64,000 bases of DNA, taken from assembly GCA_963921935.1 (NCBI GenBank), contig OY998175.1:157850809-157914808 (forward strand), written 5' to 3'. This stretch comes from Galeruca laticollis. Taxonomy: Eukaryota > Arthropoda > Insecta > Coleoptera > Chrysomelidae. The notes beneath the pieces are model-generated. The model worked only from the letters and a program-made list of their open reading frames with translations. It was not told the origin of the DNA and did no database searches. Made by a program: the position numbers and the translations under genes. Positions 55,531-64,000 of the stretch are shown here, piece by piece; the stretch's first letter is position 1, and each line of letters opens with the position of its first letter.

Positions 55531-55999
55531 TATAATAATTATAATTATAAACTGAAAAATCTATTACATTTAAATATGTATCTTATACAAAATAAACATG
55601 TGCCCTTTTATATACTCCTGTCCTGTAGACAGAAACAGAATAGTTATTTATGCAACAAGTGCATAAAGTGGTGCTTTTTTTACGAATTGAAAAATTGACG
55701 CATGAGCAGCAGGCATGCAAAAACCAAAAAATGTCTCATTTAGGTTGCTCTGAATGGACTAAAAATGGCGTCGATGATGGCATAACGGTGCATAAAATTG
55801 ACACATGAATGCATAAAATACTTTGTTTCACTCTAATGTAACGTTTTAAATCGTTTAACAAATAAATATTTTATGTACGAAAATCGATTTAGGAAATTTA
55901 CTATCGAGTGTAAAATAATGACTTTGGTTCAAAAATTTTATTGCAATAATAAAAACTTACCTTTGTTAATGGAATTGTCGACTTGCCATTGTTTGCCTC
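55531..55999. other. no gene seen
   Basis: No recognised content. Confidence 0.35.
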
Positions 56000-56871
56000 T
56001 TAGGTCAAGAAATTTAAAACGTTCATAATTATTTCACGAAACTGCTCACTCAACTTTTTATGAACCACTTTACTTTCTGGAGTCTCATAACAAGTTGGTA
56101 TTGCACAAACCCGGTAATCACACTTTTTTCTGAACTGTACTGTCGAAAGGAAGCTTACAAATTCTGCCAGCGAAGTGAGCTCTTGCAATCCGCATACGTC
56201 TTTGCTACGGCGCATCGGACGTGGCTAAACTTCCGACTGTCAAAATTAATTTGCTAACATGTAACTAGTTCCTGTTTTACGTAGCTTGCCAAATCATGAA
56301 TTCACCGTGAAACAGTATCGTTTGATCGCGGCACAGTAGGAAGATCCTTTGCAGATTTTTTATCAAGCATACATTATATTATGTGTAACACACATGGCTT
56401 TATCAAATTCTGAGCCATAGTATGTGTTTCACCTGCTTGTGCAGTGCGATAGCTAACTAAATATGATGCCTCCGTGGCCTCTTCATTGATAGTTTGGGTA
56501 ACAAGCATCATAGTTTTTTGTCTTTTCAATAATTGTTGTTTATTACGTACACATTTTTTTCTCTTGTCTTTAGACTCGGGACGTATAGTTTCCAAATATC
56601 GGCGCAACTTCGCAGGTGCCATTGAACTATTAGGAAGTAGTTTACTACATAACATGCAGAAAAGTGAACCGTTGGAATCAACAAATCCGAAACTGATATA
56701 TGATTCATCATACTTCCTTTTTTTCGCCTTTGAAACCGTGGAACTTGATGTGGTTGCATCATCGTCTGGATCGGTAATTTCTGTATACTCCGCGCGTACT
56801 GCTTTTGAATATTCGGCTTCGTTAGAAGATGTTGTTGCAACAGGTTTAACGCCTTTAAGCCATCGTTCCAT
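56000..56871 (-). pseudogene. hAT transposase N-terminal part (BED finger, ZBED5-like)
   Basis: The inverse frame 56871-56374 begins MERWLKGVKPVATTSS, then KKRKYDESYISFGFVDSNGS, a BED-type zinc finger (LFCMLCSKLLPNSSMAPAKL, RRYLETIRPES) and ASYLVSYRTAQAGETHTMAQ, LIKPCVL. The Cys pair is kept but the two His of the finger appear changed (RRYLET-R instead of RRHLET-H). Continues past a stop to PRSNDTVSR, IHDLASYVKQELV near 56270. The rest, 56215-56000 (RVCAIPTCYETPESKVVHKK), does not look like hAT, so another sequence is joined there. RNase H-like domain absent. Confidence 0.75.
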
Positions 56872-57634
56872 TATTCTTCATTAATAGTGTGACTGCGTAG
56901 AAGAGTTTAGTCCAAAGAAGGAATGTACAAAACTGATACAGAATACAGCAGTATAACAATAACTAACACTTCGTTTAAAATTTACAATTCGCTAGGTAGC
57001 TTGTAATTAGATAGGTACTTATCGCTCCGAACGCTTATCGTCGACTAATGAGTTTTGATGCGCGATCGTCACTTTTATAGTCCTAGCCTCGATCTCGAGC
57101 ATTCTCAAAAATACTCGAGTCGGCGCCTTTGATAAATAAAAAGCCGAAATAAAAATAGGAATACAAAAAATGTTGTGTAAATAATTTCGACTTTATGTTT
57201 TTATCAAAAGGACTGCGGGCTCACAACGCATTCGATAAATGAAAAACGGAAATAAAAATGGAAATACAAAAATTGCGGGTATACAATTTCGACTTTGTGA
57301 GCACGCACTAGTAGATATCGACGGTGGAGGCATAGTGAAGTTGTACTGTTGTGGGTGCCAACAAAGTTCGGCTGCGCCTCGTGATACGCCCGCGTCAAAA
57401 CTTTCGACCAAAGATAGGTGTTGGCATTAAAGCAACAACTTAGGAATTCAGGGAAGACTCGTTAAGAGAATAAGTCTGATATCACAATTTTGAGTTACAG
57501 TACTGAGTGTACTGCGTTACAGAAACGTGTCAACTATATTCGAAGCATAATGTATGAGAATAAACAGCCACTTGAATATCAGTTAAAATGTGGAATCTCG
57601 AGGCACTAATATACTGTTATTGTACACAAGCAAT
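56872..57634. other. no assigned gene
   Basis: Likely 5' flank of the hAT remnant. Two near-repeats of AAATAAAAATAGGAATACAAAA (57150) and AAATAAAAATGGAAATACAAAA (57251), each preceded by GATAAAT, suggest a ~100-bp tandem duplication. Confidence 0.4.
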
Positions 57635-57892
57635 TTAACCCTTAAACCCGTAAGGGGGGTCGCTGGAGGACCCCAAGTCCAAAAATCCTACTATAAATCT
57701 TTTATTTGAACATATTGGCAATATTACCGCTTAGTACGTGTTTGTGCTGGCGTTTGTATGCATAATTCAGTGAGCTACCACATTTTGCAGCGAGTGCATC
57801 GAACTTAGAGGTGATTTAGGTGAGCGGGGTCCCGCCGGTACCCCGTACGGTCATTTACGGACCCATTTTTATTTTAAATACACGGTTATAAA

Positions 57893-59890
57893 AATGGGTG
57901 ATTTTCATAGAAAGCGACCCCTTACACAGCGTGAGATAGAGGAAATAGCCTAAAACGTGGATTTGGAGTCTGAAGATGACTATAAGAGTGATACTTCTGC
58001 AGAAGACTTTTTTGGTAGAGAAAATGTTTCGGAGACAGAGGATAATTTGGAAATTGGTAGCGAAGAAGATTCTGCTGAAGAATTTACAGAACAAGAAAAT
58101 ACTAATTAACAGGTTAGTGGCGCATTTTACACTGCAAAATCTGGCATGATTTGTCATAAGGAACCTTTTCTGCGAACTTGCCGAAGGCAAAGAAATATTC
58201 TAAATACTAAGCTTGGAATTACACAATATAGTGCTGATGCTAACACAATTTCAGAACCTTTCAATTCATTCTTATCGCCGGAAATTAAAGATGTCATTTG
58301 TCTACATACAAATCAGGAAGCTCCTAGATGTTATGATGCTTGGAACGGTTAGAATTCGAATAACCAGAAACAATGGACACCATTAGGACGTGACGAGCTA
58401 GACTGTTTTTTGGGGGTTCTAATAAAAGCAGGCGCGCTTCGATGTAGGAAAGAAGCCACTAAGGAAATGTGGACCACGAATACATCCATTCGTAGAGAAT
58501 TTTTCACTGCTTCGTTATCAAGAGATAGATTTGACGAAATCTAAACTTTTTAACCATTAGACGACAAATCTACTAGAGCAGAAAGAAAAGGGAGTGACAA
58601 ATTAGCTGTCATAAGAGAAGCATGGAATCTTTTTGTTACCAATTGTAGAAAAAGTATTGAGCCATATGACCATATTATGATTGACGAACAGTTGGTAAGT
58701 TTTCGTGGAAAATGCCCTTTTAGGCAATACATTAAATCAAAGCCAGGTCGATACGGCATCAAAATATAGGCAGCTGCTGACGTACAAACTTTTTATCTTT
58801 GCAATCTTCAAGTCTACACCGGAAAACTTCCTGGAAAGTTATCAGAGAAAAACCAAGGCTATAGAGTCGTATCTGACTTAGTACAACCATATCATGATAC
58901 TGGGAGAGGAATAACTACTGACAATTTCCTCACAAGCGTCCCTTTAGCTAACTATTTATTATCCAAAAATCTAACCTCATTGGGAACTGTTCGTAAAAAT
59001 AAACCTGATACTCCCGCAACCCTAAATTATACGTCTAGGCCAATCCACTCTTCTATTTTTGCTTTTACGAAGGATCTGACGATGGTTTCTCACATTCCAA
59101 AAAAGGGAAGAATGGTTCACGTTTTGTCCAGCCAACATGATGAAGACAAGGTGTCTGAAGATAATGAGAAGAAACTAATCATGATATTGGATTATAACCA
59201 AACCAAAGGAGGGGTTGATAATGCTGATAAGCTCGTAAGGGAATATTCATGTAGTAGGAGGACAGCTCGATGGCCGTATAGGTTATTTTTCAATATTATA
59301 GACACATGTACTTTGAAATTGACTGTCTCGACCCTTACTTCGTGGAATCTGCTCATATTAGTGTTTTAAATCAAACTCACGGTTTCTAGTTAATTTCACA
59401 ATATAATAAAAGTTATTAAAAATTCTAAAAAATTGACAATGTAGAATTTTAATAACTTTTATTATACTGTGGAATTAACTAGAAACCGTGAGTTTCATTT
59501 AAAACACTAATATGTACATTGAATGCTTATGTCATGTATATGGAGAAAAATCCCATTTGGTAGAAAAAGAACTATGCCCGGCGACGTCTCTTCTTACTGC
59601 AACTAAGTAATGACTTGGCTCGAACTAATATGGAAAAAAGAGCACAATATAGGAACCATAAGGAGCACATAAAGGCGGCTCTACGAGACTGTCGGATAGC
59701 AGGATGCAGTGCCACAAAAGCTGCTGGGGAACCAGTGAACCAAAACAGAAAAAGGGCAAGATGTTTCCAGTGTCCCAGAAGATGTGACAAAAAAGTGATC
59801 ACTAGATGCAATAATTGCAAACAATTTGTATGTCAAAATCATAGAATAAGCAAACCAAATATTGTATGTACTAAATGCGCATCGGCTTGA
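57893..59890 (+). pseudogene. piggyBac transposase, several stops, interrupted
   Basis: Starts MGDFHRKRPLTQREIEEIA (57893), with acidic N-terminus (EDNLEIGSEEDSAEE). In-frame stops at about 57950, 58107, 58348, 58542, 58551 and 58767. Catalytic region: PYDHIMIDEQLVSFRGKCPF (first Asp, near 58680), DTGRGITTDNFLTSVPLANY (second, near 58920), LDYNQTKGGVDNADKL (third, near 59218). The frame breaks at CTLN, where a foldback inserted, and resumes at 59524 (AYVMYMEKNP). C-terminal Cys-rich finger: CFQCPRRCDKKVITRCNNCK then CTKCASA, stop at 59888. All parts of a piggyBac transposase are present but inactivated. Confidence 0.88.
59318..59512. mobile_element. Penelope-derived foldback inserted in piggyBac
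   Basis: Tail GACTGTCTCGACCCTTACTT onward, then arms AGTGTTTTAAATCAAACTC to AAAAAATTGACAAT and GTAGAATTTTAATAAC to TTTCATTTAAAACACT, nearly perfect reverse complements. Duplication TGTACTTTGAA (59307-59317) and TGTACATTGAA (59513-59523) flanks it, one mismatch. The hammerhead core is entirely deleted at the palindrome centre. Same tail and outer ends as at 24136-24368 and 37535. Confidence 0.85.
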
Positions 59891-60182
59891 ATTCTTTTTC
59901 AATTTTTAATGAGCATAATGAGTTATTCCTGATTTTTGATAGCTTTTTATTCTTTCTCCTAATATTTGTTTGTTATATTTTGAAAATATTTTTTATTTTC
60001 TTCTCCAGAATATTCCAATAAGTTTCATTGAATGTCTAAAGTATAATTTTGTTTTTCCCTAAAGCTATTTTATTTAAAAATTGAATTAAACTTATTTGAA
60101 ATCATATTTTTAGCTGGGGTCTCTGAAGGACCCCGCATGGGTGTTTACGTTGATTTTGATAGCATGTGAATTTAAGGGTTAA

Positions 60183-60699
60183 ACATTAGTTAACTATAAA
60201 TCTACTTTATACGAATTCTATTGTATACAAAAAATTCATAGAAAATTAACAAATAATAATTACAAACCTAGAGCATTATGGAATTAGTACAAGTCTGTTT
60301 ACGGACTAAATTATCGTATCAAAATCTATCATTTTAGCGTCAATTGCGAGATTCGACAAGCAGTTTCTAAGAGTTTTAATTTTTTATTTAATCGGATATA
60401 TCAAATGACCGTTTACTTACGATGGAGAACGGTAATTTTCAATACTTAAGAAAAAATACAAGGTATGAGAGTCAAGAATTTAAAATGGACCACAAAATTG
60501 TCAAACAGGTTAGATAATACAAGTGATATCGATATGTGTTGCCTAAGGTACCATAACCGGATTTTTTGATGGTTTCAGCGCCCATACTTACGGGACTTGA
60601 AATAACCAGGTAAACAGAGTGAGTTGTTTCAATGGGTTTCCAAGAAGAGAATTCGGTAAAAAGTGCGCGGTTTAATTGTAGTTAAAATATTTGAATATT
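60183..60699. other. no gene seen
   Basis: No recognised content. Confidence 0.35.
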
Positions 60700-60990
60700 A
60701 AATAATATAAATATAAACGGTTTTAAAGAAAACTTTTCCGCACTTATACACTCCGGAGGCTGTCTCGTGCTAACAAACCGAAATTTGTCAAAAAATTACC
60801 TAAAATGTGGTATATCTAGATTTATATGACCCGTTGTACTGGCTTTAGTGAGTTGAAAATTAATAGGATTCACCTGTGAGACGGCTTGACCAATATCCTA
60901 TCATTATATTGTGGAATTATTTAAAACAGTGAGTTCCATTTAGAAAAGTAATATTCTATCATAAAATTTGTCACTTGTACCGGGTGGTCC
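60700..60990 (-). repeat. repeat family A, inverted copy
   Basis: The inverse strand repeats the trailing flank (AAAACCGTTTATATTTAT, GTGCGGAAAAG) and one unit (GTTAGCACGAGACAGCCTCC, then TTTGTCACTTGTA-like sequence at 60966-60980). A ~50-bp piece similar to the Penelope 3' end (ATTATATTGTGGAATTAT, AACAGTGAGTTCCATTTAG, 60904-60945) sits inside the unit. Confidence 0.7.
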
Positions 60991-61609
60991 AATAAGCCGA
61001 TCTCTCGGCGATATATCAGAATCTATTCATGTTATAACTTTAGGAGAAAAAATTCCTTAGTAAAAGTGGACAAGAGAAATCGCTAAGAATAACAGTTTCT
61101 AGGTGAACCGCTAGGGGGCCTAACCTGTGAAGAAAAATTTTAAAAACCAGTTTTTTGTTAAATATGACCAATAATACCAAGTGTTAAATAAGCAAACTAG
61201 AAAGGGGCCTAAATTCCGCACAAATTTGTCTAAGTACTTTTTTTTATTTCTTCAAATAAAGGGTGCGGAGAGTGGGGAAATGTTTGTGAATAAATACCTA
61301 TACCTTTGGTTTGGATCAACCGATTTTGACGAAATTAGTATCATTAGAAAGAATGTAGATGAGTTAATTACATATACTATAAAACAATTGCATTTACTTT
61401 TAGTTGTCTTAGGTAGAGGGTAGTTTCGAATGAAAAAAATTAAAATTGGTTTTTCTTAAAAATGTTTATTGGAAACACCTAATTATTGTAAGTTGGAATG
61501 GAACTGGATTAAATTTGTAACAAAATGGCGCAAACCGCATGTTGATAGCTTTTGTCGATCTCGAGATATAAATAAAAACGCATAAACATAAGTCAGTATA
61601 TAATACAAA
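60991..61609. other. no gene seen
   Basis: Begins CGGGTGGTCCAATAAGCCG, a phrase like the ends of some insect DNA transposons. No protein recognised; 61181-61423 is unassigned. Confidence 0.4.
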
Positions 61610-62965
61610 ATCATAAGAAACGATGTAAACTCAGATAAGAATCCTGAAAAGAGATTATTGGACACGGTTTACCAAAGAAATGGAGCACGATCTATACGGA
61701 TGGCAACTCAAAGTGTGGAAAGTCATTAAATGCAGAAAAAAACCAATCAATGAATATAAGAATCTTAATAATATAGAAGGAGAAAGATGGATATTAGAAA
61801 ACTATATAACTCAGGAACGAATATACCTAGAAATGAATATACAGAGGAAGATGTCGGGGAGGAACAAAACACAGAAATAACAAAGGAAGAACTTAAAAAT
61901 GGCATGGAAAAATTGAAAATTAGAAAAGCCCCAGAACCCGATGGTATACCGAACGAGCTATTAAAATACGGAGGAGAAACGATAATGGAAAACAGGTACA
62001 CTTTTTCAGAAAATCTTAGACAGCAAGAAATTACCAGAACAATGGAAAAATAGCATTACAATACCAATATATAAAAAAGGAAACAAGAATAACCCTAGCA
62101 ATTATCGAACCATTACCTTGCTAAACACAACACTCAAGCTATTAACGAAATTACTTGACAATAAAATCAATGAACAATATACAATATCAGAAGAGCAACA
62201 GGGCTTCCGACAAAACAGATCAACAATAGATGGCATTTTCATAGTCAGACAAATAGTTGAGAAAGCAATTGATTATAATAATCCTGTATATATGTGCTTT
62301 ATAGACCTGACCAAGGCCTTTGACCGTGTCAAACTAGAAGATGTGCTAAAATTACTAAAAGCAGGAAACCAATCCAACACAATGGTAAAGAAATTTAAAG
62401 ACGTGAACACTAACAACAAAACTAAAATTAAGGTCGAGAATGAATTAACATCGGAAGTAAATATTACATCAGGAATTCGACTGGGAGATAGTTTAAGCCC
62501 ATTACTATTCAATCTAGTGATACATAAAATAATAGAAGAAGTAAAAAACGTGGGACACGGATACGGGCTTGGAGGAAAACAAATAATAGTTTTGTGCCAT
62601 GCAGACGATGCAATTTTGATATCAGACAATGAGGACAACCTACAACGTATGGTAAAAGCCTTCATAACATCGGCGGAAAAATATAAATATCAACCACTAA
62701 GACCAAAACTATGGTAACGGCAAGAGAACCCAGACGATGCAAAATTGTAATTGACGATGAAATAATAGAGCAGGTTACAAGGTTCGAACACCTGGGTAGA
62801 GAAATATCAAGCTACGGAGAGCTAAAATAAAGTGTACGAAAACAAGCGAACCAGGCATCTTACATATCAGGTTGTCTGAGGGATGCTATTTGGAAAAACA
62901 AAGACATGAGACTGGATGGATATATATATATATATATATATGAAGAAGAAGAAGAAAAAGAAATA
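61610..62965 (+). pseudogene. RTE-like non-LTR retrotransposon ORF2, truncated
   Basis: Linker after the missing endonuclease: RDYWTRFTKEMEHDLYGWQL (61640 onward), then KLKIRKAPEPDGIPNELLKY (61915), and RT in 62118-62717: SEEQQGFRQNRSTIDGIFIV, motif A YMCFIDLTKAFDRVKLEDVL, motif B SGIRLGDSLSPLLFNLVIHK, motif C VLCHADDAILISDNEDNLQR, where the usual YADD is HADD. A one-base shift near 62705 leads into TAREPRRCKIVIDDEIIEQV, FEHLGREISS and SYISGCLRDAIWKNKDMRLD. Ends in (TA)n and (GAA)n at 62922-62955. Clade is by similarity of RT wording to RTE/BovB; not certain. Confidence 0.75.
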
Positions 62966-63259
62966 TAGTATTGACCCACCTTGCACTTTAACTTAAATTA
63001 AAAAATAAGTCTTTCCAATTTTCTTATAGCAGAAGAATCTTAGTGTCGCTACCCATTTTGACCATTGTTACTTCATACGATTAAAAATAGTAGTAGGCTG
63101 AGACAATAAATTTGAAGAGGACTTCATACTGTTTATTTATTGACAGCACTCAAATCATTGCGTTTTCTCTAAGAAGTGTTATATTATAATTCGAATTGGA
63201 GATTGTACTTTTTTCAATAGATATTAATATCGCTAGAATAAGTGAATAATTATAAGTAC
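62966..63259. other. no gene seen
   Basis: No recognised content; probably the 5' flank of the mariner element that follows. Confidence 0.35.
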
Positions 63260-63268
63260 TAATAATTC

Positions 63269-64000
63269 GTGATGAGTATATCAAATGCAAAGTTGTATGA
63301 TATGGTTGTTGTTTATTTCGAATGTAACCAAAATGCCGCTATTGCCTCACGCATATATTTTGTAAGATATACTGACAGGAGACATGGCAAACATGTATTT
63401 AAAAAAAAGGCAAGGAGATTGAGGGAAACTGGTAGTTTTCGTCGTCCTTGTTTTAAACGACGTAGTAGAGGTATGGCCGAAGATAATTCAATGTTCTTGC
63501 TTTCATTCAACAGAATCCACATCGGCAAATCTATATAGAACTAAACATACCTAGAACTACTGTTCTAAGGATTTTGAAACATCACAGGTTGGTTTTTCAT
63601 ATTATAAAGTGAACGTTTAGGTTAGAAACTTGTAACACGGCGCTTTCATCCTTTTATCCATTTCTTAAAAATAAATATGTAAGATTTATCTTGTGAAACA
63701 ATTGCATATTTTTCAAGATTTTTTACCTATACTTATTGTTCTGTTTTTTAGACTGCATCCTCATCGTGTTGTTTTTCACCAAGCTTCACATGGGAGAGAT
63801 TTTGATGCAAGGCTGGATTACTGCAATTGGATGTTAGGTCTACTAGAAGAACAACCGCGTATCATGTCAAAGATTTTGTTGACAGACGAGGCTACGTTTA
63901 ATAGTGCGGGTGGTGTCATCTGCATAATATGCATCATTGGGCTGAAGAAAATCCGCACTGGATAGAGAAAGTACAATTTCAAAGTAGATGGAGTCTTAAT
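63269..64000 (+). pseudogene. mariner-like transposase with DUF4817 N-terminus, runs off the window
   Basis: Starts MSISNAKLYDMVVVYFECNQ, NAAIASRIYFVRYTDRRHGK, ARRLRETGSF: the DUF4817 helix-turn-helix of insect mariner-like transposases. A one-base shift near 63492 leads to VLAFIQQNPHRQIYIELNIP, RTTVLRILKHHR, where an intron-like gap (63588-63751) follows. The second part reads LHPHRVVFHQASHGRDFDAR, LLTDEATFNSAG (first catalytic Asp near 63885), then after another shift HNMHHWAEENPHW. The remaining catalytic residues lie beyond the window. Confidence 0.75.
63588..63751 (+). other. probable intron in the mariner transposase
   Basis: GT at 63588 and a T-rich tract with AG at 63750-63751. Joining CACAG to ACTGCATC keeps the frame and gives the usual HHR-LHPHRV transition of this protein family, so removal restores homology exactly. 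An insertion that happens to have GT-AG ends is the alternative. Confidence 0.55.

Larger units (their letters stand above)
57635..60182 (+). mobile_element. piggyBac-like element, complete ends
   Basis: TTAA at 57635-57638 followed by CCCTTAAACCCGTAAGG, and TTTAAGGG followed by TTAA (60179-60182) at the far end: the terminal inverted repeat CCCTTAAA and TTAA target duplication diagnostic of piggyBac. Subterminal GGACCCC/GGGGTC repeats occur at both ends (57657-57675, 57826-57845, 60115-60138). Interior carries a transposase pseudogene, split by a Penelope foldback at 59318-59512. Confidence 0.92.

Noticed and set aside
56000..56215. THAP-domain protein (CAIPTC segment)
   Set aside because: Only one short Cys-x-x-x-Cys-like segment; no conserved Trp, C2CH spacing or AVPTIF box visible.

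Overview
The window looks like a piece of an AT-rich arthropod genome, most likely an insect. This rests on the transposon families present: insect-type mariner and DUF4817-type transposases, piggyBac, ZMYM1/ZBED-like hAT, Crypton, Jockey-like and RTE-like non-LTR elements, and Penelope-like elements. I found no convincing host gene, no rRNA gene and no canonical tRNA gene. Nearly everything recognisable is mobile DNA, mostly decayed, often nested. Species cannot be told from the sequence alone.

Layout. 1-1000: 3' half of a Crypton tyrosine recombinase. 2385-6720: a mariner fragment next to a ~4 kb inverse-strand Jockey-like retrotransposon with ORF1 (zinc knuckles) and ORF2 (endonuclease, reverse transcriptase). 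6821-7480: a ~155-bp tandem repeat unit that recurs at 1, 30790 and 60700. 8-10.4 kb: small SWIM, RT and mariner remnants. 11.6-13.3 kb: hAT remnant. 13.4-15.6 kb: a DD82E (Sailor-like) Tc1/mariner element, with a second copy inverted at 53.2-55.5 kb. 17-21 kb: tandem and inverted repeats, including a Penelope-type terminal palindrome with a hammerhead ribozyme motif. 22.5-25 kb: piggyBac copy 1, split by a small Penelope-derived foldback. 25.7-36.6 kb: DUF7869, Jockey, mariner, RTE and Gypsy remnants.

36.6-41.1 kb: two nested Penelope-like elements. The younger is almost intact (RT plus GIY-YIG, one premature stop), carries an inverted copy of its own 3' kilobase in front, has 13-bp target duplications, and split an older diverged Penelope.

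42.6-50.8 kb is the most unusual locus: a 2.9-kb element (called X here) with 149-bp terminal inverted repeats and a long inverse-strand coding region I cannot assign, split by a 5.3-kb LTR retroelement with 905-bp LTRs and a GTCTC duplication. The interior of the LTR element has no recognisable gag or pol; it consists largely of five different minisatellite arrays.

50.8-64 kb: palindromic repeats, a tRNA-derived SINE-like unit, a Crypton N-terminus, Sailor copy 2, a hAT BED transposase, a TTAA-bounded piggyBac (57635-60182) split by another Penelope foldback, a repeat-A copy, an RTE-like retrotransposon, and a mariner transposase with a small intron running off the end.

The biology is therefore that of a transposon-dense region whose insertion order can be read from duplications and interrupted frames. 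Hammerhead ribozyme motifs recur at the Penelope ends.
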